This document shows positions 46,701 through 56,964 of a stretch of 64,000 nt of DNA, one piece after another; the stretch's first letter is position 1; the number at the start of each line of letters is the position of its first letter. A model generated the notes under the pieces. It saw only the letters and a program-made list of their open reading frames with translations, was not told where the DNA came from and did no database searches. This DNA is from Takifugu bimaculatus. Lineage: Eukaryota; Chordata; Actinopteri; Tetraodontiformes; Tetraodontidae. Position numbers and translations under genes: made by a program. The stretch is taken from the NCBI GenBank assembly GCA_004026145.2, contig CP034985.2, forward strand, positions 670,720-734,719, read 5' to 3'.

Positions 46701-49005
46701 TGGTGGTTGGACTGGTGTTGTTCTCTGATTGTGAGGTAAAACCAGTCTGCTTTAAACTTTTGTACAAATGAATCAGACCAGCATGAAAAACATGGATTTG
46801 GCTTCTCTGATGGTGTAGTCACCTGATTTTGAGGATTCCTTACATTTTCGTTTACGTGAAGAGATGCCCATTTCTGCTCTGTACGACAGCTCAACAGCCA
46901 ATGTTGCACAGTTGTTTATTGTTAGTATATTGAGCAGGGAAGCTTTGACTATACCTTTGTCTTTCAAGATTCTTTAATCCATCTTGACTTTGATGTCTTC
47001 ATGTATGTCTTTCGAAATGGCTTTGGTATTTCTTTAATGTTTTGACTCTGAACAAAGCCTATATGCTTTGATTTCAGCCATCGTTGTGTTTTGCGTGTCT
47101 ATTCAAGGTAGCTTTCTGTGTCAACTGGACCGTTTTTCTTCTCTTTTGAAGACATTTCGCCTTCTATCCAGAAGGCTTCTTCAGTTCTAAACTCTCTGGG
47201 TACAAAATATAGCCCTTTTGCAAGAATGTGAGGATTAAATGCTGAAACTCTGATGGTGGAGCTTCTTACCGCTCAAACCTCACATGTAATTCTTTAGATG
47301 AATACGGAAGGGGGGGGGGGGCAGAAAAACTACACAGGAAATAACATCACTTGTCTACTTGGTGAGGAGAGGAGAGGAGAGGAGAGGAGGGAGCGTACTG
47401 GTTGCTAAATGCACGGCCCCCCATTCTACCCCTAGAGACTCTAGGGACCACAAGTAGACCAGCATTCTGAGAGCGGAGCGGTCTATCCGAGACGGAAGGG
47501 CAAAGAAACGGCTTATAAAGAGGAGGTGAAGGGAGACGGAACAGAGACGTTACCCAATTACACAGGAGGAAGACTTGTCAGGAAGATGCGGATGACACCC
47601 ACCAGAGTTCAAAATAAAACATGACGTGATGAAGACAGGGACAAAAACCTGTACAGGAGACACTAAACTCTGGTCCTGACAAATGCTCCTCTGGTACCTG
47701 AATTAACAACATAGAGTTGGAAAAGCCTGATTTTTTTTCTCAATGTTTAGAATGAATAATGGCGTGTTATTAAAAGTTACACTAAATAAATGTCTGTCAA
47801 GGCCACCTGGGTTTCTTTTGGATCAGAGCCTCAGACTTGTTTTTTTCAGCAGTTCGACACCAAAACATGGGTAACATTTATTGAGTAACCTCTAAAAGCA
47901 TTCACCCAGCCCCAAGCCCACCACATGGTCCCCATGTTGGCCCATCTGGGCTGGGTGTATAATAAAAATTGTTACCTAGAAACAAAGCAGAGAGATTTTC
48001 TTGTGAGACGTAGGAGAATAGTGTGTTTATTTAGGCAATAGTGATAAATGGTTACATATCATTATAAGGTTCACATTTCCTGAAAATTACAGTAAAATAG
48101 AGGGACATCAGCTGTCAACGGAACCACGGGTGGCTCAACATCTGTTCCAGGGTAATACGCTGATCCGGGTTCAATAGGAAACAGCTCTTCAAAAACTTCT
48201 TACAATCTGAGGAGGGTAGACAGAGAGAAAAGTGACCTTTAGCACGAAAGCTGCTTTCATTAATTACAAGTTCAGACAATTGCAAAATATTAATAAAGAA
48301 AGGAAGCAGTAGCATCTCTTTACCTTCAGACACTTTTAACTTCATTATGGTCTGTGTGAGGAAATTTTCACGGTGCCGCATCCCTGTTGTGAACAAGTCA
48401 GTATTTGCACTAAGTAGTTACAGGAGGATGCAGCCGAGTTGCCAGACGGTGGTCGGGCCAGCTTCATAGATTCCCCGGTAGTTAAACTCTGGAGGACTAA
48501 AGCAAAAGGTTCCTGTGAGAAAAGAAAAAGGTTTTGAATTAAATTGTCCACTGAAAAGCTCCAAATCAGACGTCAGCATGAGTTCAGCCGTACCGGAGTA
48601 GCTGCAATATCCCGGCGTCACAAACCAGCCACAACCGAAGTCACTGATGCGCACTCGAGGAATGTGCCAAGCATCATAGAATTGGATGAGAATGTTTTCT
48701 GGTTTTAGATCGTGGTGGAAAACGGCTGCCTTATGGATTTGAATTGCAGCTTCCACCAGCTGCCTCATGAATTCCTGATGGACAGAAAGAAGAGTTAAAG
48801 AACATTCAAAGATATTATCAGACTGAGCTCTGCAGCGGTGGGAGGCGGTCCACCCTAACACGATAGCCAGCATTATTACCTTAGCCAGGCGTTCGTCTAT
48901 TTGGCCATTGTTGTAGTCGAACAGGTTCATGCAGTTCTCTGGCCTCTCCATGATCAGTAGGACTTCATCATCCATTAGTCCATGCTTATGGGGAGACGAC
49001 TGCAT
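42856..49005. repeat. Recent tandem duplication B (two blocks of about 3075 bp)
   Basis: 42.86-45.93 kb repeats as 45.93-49.00 kb. Offsets are 3076 bp on the left part and 3073 on the right, the difference lying in G-run and GGAGA tract length near 44240/47315 and 44290/47365. The block edges fall in exon 5 at GACGACTGCATTTT, so each block joins the N-terminal half of one gene to the C-terminal half of its neighbour. Confidence 0.85.
45042..46871 (-). pseudogene. PIM-like kinase copy 6
   Basis: Eight exons, ATG at 46871. The N-terminal half is nearly identical to copy 5, including the TGA in exon 2 (near 46613). The C-terminal half is nearly identical to copies 1 and 7, with the exon 5 frameshift/TAA and the TAA after WQLGCILL near 45345. 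It is therefore a recombinant of two lineages and cannot encode a full kinase domain. Confidence 0.9.
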
Positions 49006-49945
49006 TTCCCCCTACAGAGTCCCCTGCTGTCATCGCCATTAGTATCATCTCCAGTGGGACGCAGTGTCGCTCACCGTTTATCACCTGAGGAGAGGAACAC
49101 AACATGCTCGTCTGTGGTTTACTGCTGGTCATCAATGAAAAAGGAACAGCTCCACACTAAGTTCAACAGCTGATGGTAGGATCAAAGTTAGCCTTACCAC
49201 TGGCTGGTACTTGACCAAGTCTTTATCAATGTGCTTGATTGCCACCTGTAAGAAAAAAATCATGTGTCAAGGAGATCAGTGATGATTATACGTGTATGTG
49301 TGTTTGGTGTGATTCACATAAAAATACTTACTGGAAATAAATCGTCCCTTCTATAACCGCAATACACCGTTCCAAAACCTCCTTCTCCCAGCTGTGAAAC
49401 TTCTATGTAGTGTTTCTCATATTCTTCTGCAAATACAGATTTACTACAGCTGTTGTGCACACAAACACACACACACACACACACACCCTCCACAATAAGC
49501 TCACCTCTGCTGATGGGCACCAAGACATGCTTGGGCTTTGCTGTGATTGATGGCCACAGCTCAGGAAAAGAGAACACATTGTGGGGAACCGTCACTGATT
49601 CAGTCTTCTGTCTCTTCCTGGGTGCTTCTGGGTATGACTGGGCCTTTTTTTTTCTGCCCCGGTTTGACACTTCCTTTGGTCCCACTCGAGTAGTGGGTTT
49701 GCTGCAGACCGTTCGCCTGCACTCAGAGCTGACCTTCCTCTTTTTGCACACCGGCCTACCGTCCTCCCCTCTGCTGGTGGTTGGACTGGTGCTGTTCTCT
49801 GATTGTGAGGTAAAACCAGTCTGCTTTAAACTTTTGTATAAATGAATCAGACCAGCATGAAAAACATGGATTTGGCTTCTCTGATGGTGTAGTTACCTGA
49901 TTATGAGGATTCCTCACGTTTGCATTTATTGGAAGAGACGCCCAT
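48115..49945 (-). pseudogene. PIM-like kinase copy 7
   Basis: Eight exons, ATG at 49945. There are three independent breaks: TAA near the end of exon 1 (after CKREESS), the exon 5 frameshift/TAA, and TAA in the C-lobe near 48418. Exon 2 is open, unlike copies 5 and 6. It is the outermost unit on the 5' side; upstream homology ends near 50189. Confidence 0.9.
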
Positions 49946-50205
49946 TTCTGCTCTGTACGACGGCTCAACAGCCAATGTTGCACAGTTGTTAGTATATTGA
50001 GCAGGGCAACTTTGTTGACTATACCTTTGTCTTTCATGCCAAGATTCTTTCATCCAACTTGCCTTTGATGTCTTCATGTATGTTTTTCGAAACGGCTTTG
50101 GTATTTTTTTTATGTTTTGACTCTGAACAAAGTCTATATGCTTTGATCCCAGCCATTGTTGTGTTTTGCGTGTCTATTCAAGGTAGTTGACAATTTTACT
50201 GTGAT

Positions 50206-51168
50206 CCAGGGGTGGTGAACTGTCGGATAAATGTGCCCACAAAAACTCACAAGCGCTACTCTCTCCTACTCGCTACAATAACGTATAATCATCCCTTCAA
50301 AATAAGTTACAGATACACTACAAAGACGAATATAAAGAACATTTTATTTTCATGAAAATTTTAACTCACCATAATGACAAATCAATGGGAGCCCTGCGCT
50401 TGTTTCTCTGCAACGAGACGGTCCTATCTGGGAGTGATGGGAGACAATGACACCCGAAGTGTGTTGCTTCTGCCCAGTCTACCCGCTTCTGTGTGAAGCG
50501 GGTAGAATGTCGGAAATGGTAACTGGGTTTTCAGTGCCGTGGTGGCGATTTCAGGGTATTCTGCCATGACTTTAATCCAGAATTCTGGACCACCAGGTCC
50601 GATGCTCTCAGTGCGTTCACATTTACTGATGTGGTGGCCCTTCTTCTGCTCATTGTGTTCCTGTTTTTTTTTTCTATCAAAATACTCTAGGGGCTTGTCT
50701 TTTAAACTAGGGTGCTGGGTCTCCAAGTGGCGAAGTAATTTTGAAAGCTTCATTGCCTCATTAGTGAGCTGTTCGCCGCAAATTACACAGTGTGGGCTTG
50801 GTATGCGCGAATCACCTACCGGGTTAAATCCATATTTTCAGTAGAACTCATGATATTGTCTGTTAAAAGCTTTCTTTTTCTAAGAAGGCTCTTCTCCTGT
50901 CTCTTGATTGGGGCTTTTCTTTTTTGAAAATTTTTTTTTTTAAAGATGTCTGTTTTTACTCATTTTGCTCGCTTGTGGGTTCGATTTTGGCGCTTAAGAC
51001 GTAACTAAGAAGAATCCGGTCATTTCCCAAAATGTTTTTCAAAATAAAAGATCATTCAGACTCAGCTAATGCATAAAACGGAAATATTTAATTATTTCTT
51101 GTGGGCCCGGTACCAATTGATCCACGGACCAGTAACGGTCCGCGGCCCGGTGGTTGGGGACCACTGCA
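50206..51168 (-). mobile_element. hAT (ZBED5-like) transposon remnant, internally deleted
   Basis: The minus frame joins a BED-finger-like segment (EAMKLSKLLRHLETQHPSLK, then KPLEYFDRKKK) directly to a transposase C-terminal dimerisation segment (FWIKVMAEYPEIATTALKTQ, then NTLRVSLSPITPR). The right end, GGTTGGGGACCACTG at 51154-51168, is a typical hAT terminus. The left end, near CAGGGGTGGTGAAC at 50206, is an imperfect partner, and I see no matching 8-bp duplication. Non-autonomous. Confidence 0.75.
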
Positions 51169-51745
51169 GTAGAGTTCCCGACCACCAGGGGGTAAATCAA
51201 CCCACAAGAAACTCCACAATTGTGTATTAATATCACTTATTTGATTAAAACATACAATAAAATACCAAATCTTGTCAAATAAAATAGAAAGAAACATATC
51301 CAATTACACTGTATTTGGTATAAGTGATCTTTATTCGGTATAGATTGCACATTAATTACAGAGGAATAAGGCTGTAGATCGTTTGGTTTTTGATCAACTA
51401 CAGTAGATTTGGAGCCTGCAACTAGCTTTCTAAATAAACAGCGATGGGACAGTTTAAAATAAAATAGTTAAATAAATAAAATGTGGCAAACATTTCAATT
51501 CAGGAATGCAAAGAAATTCTTGTCTTGAGTTTGATTTGATTTATCTTATTGATCCATGTGACTTTGACCTTGGAGAAAAATGGAGGCCTATGGTGTCTGT
51601 GGACATCCTGGTGCCGATTTTCCTCCATGCTCTGCCTGATGGAGCGAATGTCAGCTGCTGATAGGCTGTTTTTTAGGGACAGCAGGGCCGCCATGTGTGC
51701 ATCGCTGAAAAGTATAAGCTCTGCTTTAGCTCAACTTATCGTAAA
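51169..51745. other. Intergenic, no gene recognised
   Basis: Mostly AT-rich sequence. Short open frames near 51549-51690 and on the opposite strand have no recognisable domain. It may include the distal 3' flank of the Sec6-domain gene. Confidence 0.4.
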
Positions 51746-51751
51746 AGTCAA

Positions 51752-52255
51752 TCCATCCATCCATTCATCCATCCTCTACCGCTTATCCGGGGTCGGGTCG
51801 CGGGGGCAGCAGCCTAAGGAGAGAAGCCCAGACTTCCCTCTCCCCAGCTACTTCTTCCAGCTCCTCCAGATCCCCAGGCGTTCCCAGACCAGTCAAGAGA
51901 CATATTCTCTCCAACGTGTCCTGGGTTTTCCCGGGGGTCTCCTACAGGAGGGACATGCCCTGAACACCTTACCCAGGAGGCGTCCAGGGGGCATCCTAAC
52001 TAGATGCCCAAGTCACCTCATCTGGCTCCTCTCAACGCGGAGGAGCAGCGGCTCTACTCCGAGCTCCTCCCGGATGGCAGAGCTTCTCACCCTATCTCTA
52101 AGGGAGAGCCCAGCCACCCTACGGAGGAAGCTCATTTCGGCCGCTTGTACCCGTGATCTTGTTCTTTCGGTCATTACCCAAAGCTCATGACCATAGGTGA
52201 GGGTAGGAACAAAGATTGACCGGTAAATCGAGAGCTTTGCCTTTCGGCTCAGCCT
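51752..52255 (-). mobile_element. Rex3 retrotransposon, 5'-truncated, copy 3
   Basis: Plus-strand view begins with tandem ATCC (51752-51775), then CTACCGCTTATCCGGGGTCG and the complement of the Rex3 C-terminal coding region. The minus frame includes YRSIFVPTLTYGHELWVMTE and AEMSFLRRVAGLSLRDRVRS. It is truncated at 52255 within the RT. No clear target duplication is seen. Confidence 0.9.
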
Positions 52256-52319
52256 TTCGATTTTTACAAATAAAGAAAGAAACAATAACCAACAAGACAA
52301 AGAATAAAGGATAGGAGTC

Positions 52320-52505
52320 CACCCCTGGAGGGACTAGGGCACTATGGGAACAATTGTGGGTTCGGTACCTTGCTCAAGGGTACCTCGACAGTGCTCTGAA
52401 GATGTTGATACCTTTCATGTTTTGCCTGCACTGGGGCTAGAACCGAGACCCCTCCGCTTCTCAGCCCAGTTCCCAACAGGCTGAGCTACCACTTCTCTGA
52501 AATAA
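52320..52505. repeat. Probable dispersed teleost repeat
   Basis: The segment around GGTACCTTGCTCAAGGGTAC and the later CAGGCTGAGCTACCAC resembles a short repeat seen widely in fish genomes. I cannot assign a family. It is not a credible tRNA gene. Confidence 0.45.
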
Positions 52506-52943
52506 GCTATAAACAGGAATAAAATGGGGATCATATAGATGGGTTCTATATATAGGTTCTAGATGAACAAGGAAAGAACAAGGAAAGCAAATGAAATCTT
52601 AACATGTTCCCAAAATGTGGGACAACCTGTGAACTGGGAGAGGTTTTTATTTTACTCAGACAGCTCCTGAAAGAAGACAAACACAAGCTGGGTGGCTACT
52701 CTACTGTCAATGGTGTGTTTAAACATGACACCACCCAGTGGTTTTCTGTTCTCTGTACATCTGAACCCCACCTGCAGTCACCACAGAGACCAGGTGTAGG
52801 GTTGCAACAGCAGCTAGGTTTCAGCGTTTCCATATGAAACACAGAACAACCATTTTCAGGTCTGAGAGGACACAGAGTGACCAATGGCAGGAGGTTCCTG
52901 ATGCACAAACGTCACCGTCTGAACCACCATGCAGTCTATATAT
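52506..52943 (-). other. 3' flank / 3' UTR of the Sec6-domain gene
   Basis: Sequence downstream of the stop codon at 52944. It contains TTTATT-type sequence near 52647, a possible polyadenylation signal on the minus strand. No gene is recognised. Confidence 0.35.
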
Positions 52944-55600
52944 TTATTCTATCAGTGTGTTGTCCTTTCTTCTGTACCAGCGTCCATTAACCTCCGCCAG
53001 TTCTGACTGTCTCACATACCTGAGGTCAGGGAATGCTCGGGCCAGGTTGACCATCTCCAGCTGAACACTTGCAGGGTCCTGCAGGCGCAGAATCTCAGCC
53101 AGGCAGAGCAGCAACTCGCCGAGCCACAGAGACTCGCTGCATCCCTAAGGACACAGATGTCCAGCAAAACTTTAGCTTTAAAACATCACCACCAAGGAAA
53201 CACTTACTAAAGCGTGAAAATAAAGAGTGAGCAAGTATCACCTCATCAGCGAAGAAGCGATTGATCTTTCGGGTATCTTCAATCATACGCTGAGCGCCGC
53301 CCACCTGCTGCTCTTTGCTCTTTGGCCCAGTCTTCATTATTGTCTTCACATAGCAAAGAACCAGATCCTGATGAAGGACTGACAGCAGGGACTGGAGACA
53401 AGCAAAAAGTCGGTCACTAGGTAATAAACAGTCCAGTGAAAAGAAGTCTCACCTGTCTACAGGCTGGTTGCAGGTCTGTCAGGTCGGTCAGCTCCTGGTT
53501 CAGACAGTCCAGCACAGAATCCACGACAGGAAGTGACCCGTCCATCCAGATGGGCTTCCAGAGGTGACGGAACGACATCTGCAGCAGCAAACATGGAGAA
53601 GTGCTCATTGTTAATGCTGACTGACTGAAGGTTCTCTGCCTGAAATCAATAGGAGAAAATAGGACTCTGTGTGTGTGTGTGTGGGGGGGAGGGCACTGCT
53701 CAGAGGTATCACCAGCACACCCAGAAATTGTACTGTACCTTCATCTGGGCATGGATGGGATATGTTAAGCACCCAAACCCACAATCCCACAGTGCGGCCA
53801 ATGTGTTCAAGCACTGACGTTGCTGTTGCTCTGACACACTTCCTATTTGAACCGTGACGTAATCCCTAAGGACAGAAATCCAGTTAGCACCAGAGCTGTA
53901 TCTGTCCTTGGCCTTAGCTGAGTGAACGCTCTACAGCTGCGAGGGGTGTTTACCTGAGCTGCTGCTCACAGACTAGGTGAGCTTTAATCACTGAACGGAC
54001 GTTTCTGGGGTTTAGCTTCACAAATGCCTCCAAGCACAGTCGATAGCTACAGGAAGACACCAAAAGCACCACAATACATAAGTCTTCTCCACCTTTGTGT
54101 GTTCAGTGGGCGTGGCCTACCTGTCGAGGAAAGCCTTCAGGTGAGTCGTGATGCTGTCTGCTCTCCGCTGATCTCTAATCATACAGGTGAACTCAGCTAA
54201 GGTGCTGTCAATCATCTAGAAACATCGTCACACAAGCATTACACCTGCTGCACATCTCTACCAGTTGCTGAGCTGTGAAAGTCCTGCTCATGACAATTCA
54301 GGTGTGTGCTGACCTGTATCACATTTATAGCCAGTGGACTGAAGTAATATTGGTCAATGAGCTCAGGTATACCACCATTCAGCCAGCTCTCCTCCTCTTT
54401 TTTAAGAGCAGTGTTCAGCCACAATTTGACTTTGTCCTGAAATGTTTTGTGATGAAAACCGATATTTTCATAGATGTTCCTGTGAAAACAGCATTTATGT
54501 GGATCCATCTTCCAGAGGAAATGTAAAAACAAAAAGACCTGTTTGTGGACTAGGTACTGGTTCTCCAGCTGATTCAGCTTATCCTGCTGCAGCAGAGAGC
54601 CCAGACAGGCTGTGTTGATCCTTCCATCCAAATCTTCATGTTTCAGGATTTCACTGCAGGAAACAAAGCAGCACCAACACAGTAAAATGTGACTGTATGT
54701 GCTGATTATATGCCGCTCATTGTTCTGAAGTACTCACTCTGGATAGTAGCGGTTGGTCCAGAACAGCAGGTACATGCAGTCATCTGGATCTGGTCCAGAG
54801 GCAGCCAGTCTGCTCAACCTAGCGGAGAAGCTGCAGTGGTACAGTCTGGCATAAAGGTTCAAGATGTCCATGTGAGGAGGATAACAGTCCTTCACCACCC
54901 GTACCACTGTCAGCAAGTCCTCCTTCACGCGCTTCCCCAGAGAGCACACCTGCACAGGTGTATCAGCCATCAGACACCTGCGAAGGTCAGTCCTAGAACT
55001 GCAGGGGTACACACACCAGATACCCATGGACTCACCTCCCTCTTTAGATGTGATGAGAGTCTGTTGGGTCCACCTTCGTCCTCCTCTGTGGCCTTCAACA
55101 GTCGGGCCTCCACCATGTTGCGCAGCAGAGTGTTGTGAGTACTGAGACACCTCTGGGGACGCCACATTGGGACCCGGTTCCCTGGACACTCCTTCCAGCG
55201 CTGGTCCTGTTCCTCCTGCTGCTGGATGGAGACCATAGCACTCCTCAGAATGTCCAGTTTGCTTAAGGAGGATGAAGAGAAGGTGCTGTGGACAGCCATC
55301 CATATCTGCAGTCTAAGAGTCTCAAAGTCTCTGAGCAGCTGGTCCTCCTCTTCCTCACTGCAGAAGTCCTGAGTGAAGAGCTGCTCCTCCCTCATTATCA
55401 GCTTCTTGCTCACTTCCTCGAGCTGGTCCTGCTGTTGAGGAACCTCTTTGTGGTCTACCTCATTCTCTATGAGGAGAACAATCAGTGAGTGTCATCTGAT
55501 CTTCTGTCCCTTCTGCTCTGACTGGCTCTGACTGGATGTTCTTTTGGTTCTCACCTGTCTGTTTTAAGTTCTCTCTTCTGAAGTTCTTCCACATTTTCAT
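52944..55600 (-). CDS. Sec6-domain protein of the EXOC3L4/TNFAIP2 group, complete
   Basis: Relative of exocyst subunit Sec6; TNFAIP2 (M-Sec) promotes membrane protrusions, and EXOC3L proteins are presumed to act in vesicle tethering. Eleven coding exons with GT/AG sites: 55555-55600 (MKMWKNFRRENLKQT), 55036-55466, 54738-54949 (DDCMYLLFWTNRYYPE), 54539-54653, 54314-54436, 54121-54215, 53954-54046, 53739-53865, 53453-53578 (SFRHLWKPIWMDG), 53242-53391, 52944-53144. They total 1719 nt, exactly 573 codons including TAA. The N-terminus is rich in E and Q; the first methionine was chosen because an L1 remnant lies just upstream. The human 14q32 block holds both EXOC3L4 and TNFAIP2, and I cannot decide between them. 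No frame lesions seen. Confidence 0.82.
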
Positions 55601-55609
55601 TTTCTCCTC

Positions 55610-56260
55610 AACAGGTTCTACACACAACAAAGATAAAAGAACTACCCCAGTTATAAGTGAACACTTTTTTAATGTAAGTGAAGGCTTCACCTATCTTGGA
55701 TTTACCTCCAAATTAATAAAGTTGTTAAGGCAAGCTATGACCTGATGATGAAAGATATAAAAGATGCACTTGTAAAAACATTGTCAATATCAATGAGTGG
55801 CCGGATCAACATATTTAAGATGACTATCTTGTCCAAATTTTTGTATGTATTTCAGTCACTCCCACTACCCAGTGCCCTTATCTAAATAAATTAATACAGT
55901 ATTGTATAGGTGTATCAGGAACAAGAGAAATTTATTTTGTCACACACTCTCTTCCAGCATGGGTTTATATTGAACAAGCATCATCATCTAAGATGCCATT
56001 AAGCCTATATTTGTACTCAGCAGATTTAAGAATAAAAACATCAACTCCCTTTCTTAAAAACACAATTGAAGTATGGTTTAAGGCTCACAGATGTATTGTT
56101 GATACACCCCCTCACTGCATTTCTCATTTTTCACCTATTTGGCATAATGCAGGTTTGTTCCTGTTTGGCATAATGGCGGTTTTCAGGTTTGGGCCGACAA
56201 GGGGCTGCAAAAGATTGGAGACCTGTAATTTAAGTCTCCAGGCTACACTCGAGTCTCTGC
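55610..56260 (+). mobile_element. L1-like LINE ORF2 fragment
   Basis: The plus strand reads, through several frameshifts, VSEGFTYLGFTS, then SMSGRINIFKMTILSKFLYV and FQSLPLP, matching the segment after the catalytic core in fish L1 reverse transcriptases (YLGI ... SLAGRINTIKM ... PKFLYLFQSLP). It is decayed, and lies head to head with the Sec6-domain gene, immediately upstream of its first exon. Confidence 0.7.
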
Positions 56261-56960
56261 CTGGATTGTGTTAGGTGTAAGAATTTTATTGTTTATTTTA
56301 TTATAGTTTTTTGTGTGTGCCATTATTATTGTTGTCTGTACATGCGGTGAGATCAACTAGCGTGCCAATGTTATATAATCTTATTGAAAATGAATGAAAA
56401 CATTATTCATAAACAGTTTCTAAACACTTTTACCAGCAGGTTGATTCAAGTCCCTAAGACATTTTTACAGTATATACATTTATACTGGACAGATGCGTGC
56501 GATTACCTTGGTCAGGTTACACCGATGTGAAGTCGATCAGTTCAGAATCTCCAGTCGGTTTAAGCAACACCACCACAGACAGGAGAAACTTTCTGCTCCT
56601 CTTCCTGTCCTAGGAATGAGGTCCGTCCTGCGACAGTACTTGTAATGTAGAGGTAAACTGACCTGGTCTGTGTGTATAGCGCCTCTCTGAGGACAACAAT
56701 GCTTACTGCAAAAAATAGTCAAACGTCCCCCAGAATCCATTTAATCACCAAAATGCAATCATTTGTTCATGGGTCCATTTTTGACATTTTCTTTAAATTT
56801 CAGGAAACCACAAGGACCAAGATCATGAGCTGGAGCTGAGCCAGGTCTGTTTACTTTAATCTGGCTACTGGAAGAAGAGTGTGAGTTTATCCTTCTCCTC
56901 CTCCCCTCCCTCCCTCTGCCCCCCACCATTTCCAATCAGAAACATCACTGAGTGCACAAA
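56261..56960. other. Intergenic, no gene recognised
   Basis: AT-rich between 56280 and 56480, then mixed sequence with a C-rich patch near 56895-56935. No coding exon, known repeat or RNA gene is recognised. Confidence 0.4.
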
Positions 56961-56964
56961 CTCA

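Larger units (their letters stand above)
27120..50189 (-). repeat. Tandem array of seven PIM-like kinase units, about 3.1 kb each
   Basis: Each unit, in transcription direction, has a spacer with an L2 fragment (frame LRSQNAGLLVVPRVSRGRMG), a GGAGA-type simple repeat, a conserved short hairpin (GCCTTC/GAAGGC), then an eight-exon kinase gene. Canonical stop codons lie at 29098, 32620, 35734, 38845, 41964, 45042 and 48115. Offsets are 3119 bp between copies 3/4 and 4/5, and about 3075 bp between copies 5/6 and 6/7. Copy 1 is 5'-truncated and carries a hAT insertion; the array ends near 50189, where homology stops. Confidence 0.93.

Noticed and set aside
27120..50189. Regular direct repeats suggesting a CRISPR-like or satellite structure
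   Set aside because: The period is about 3.1 kb and each unit is a spliced gene with spacer; there are no short repeats with unique spacers, and the DNA is vertebrate.
52400..52505. Possible tRNA or tRNA-derived SINE head
   Set aside because: No convincing cloverleaf, and A-box and B-box spacing could not be matched; left as a dispersed repeat of unknown family.
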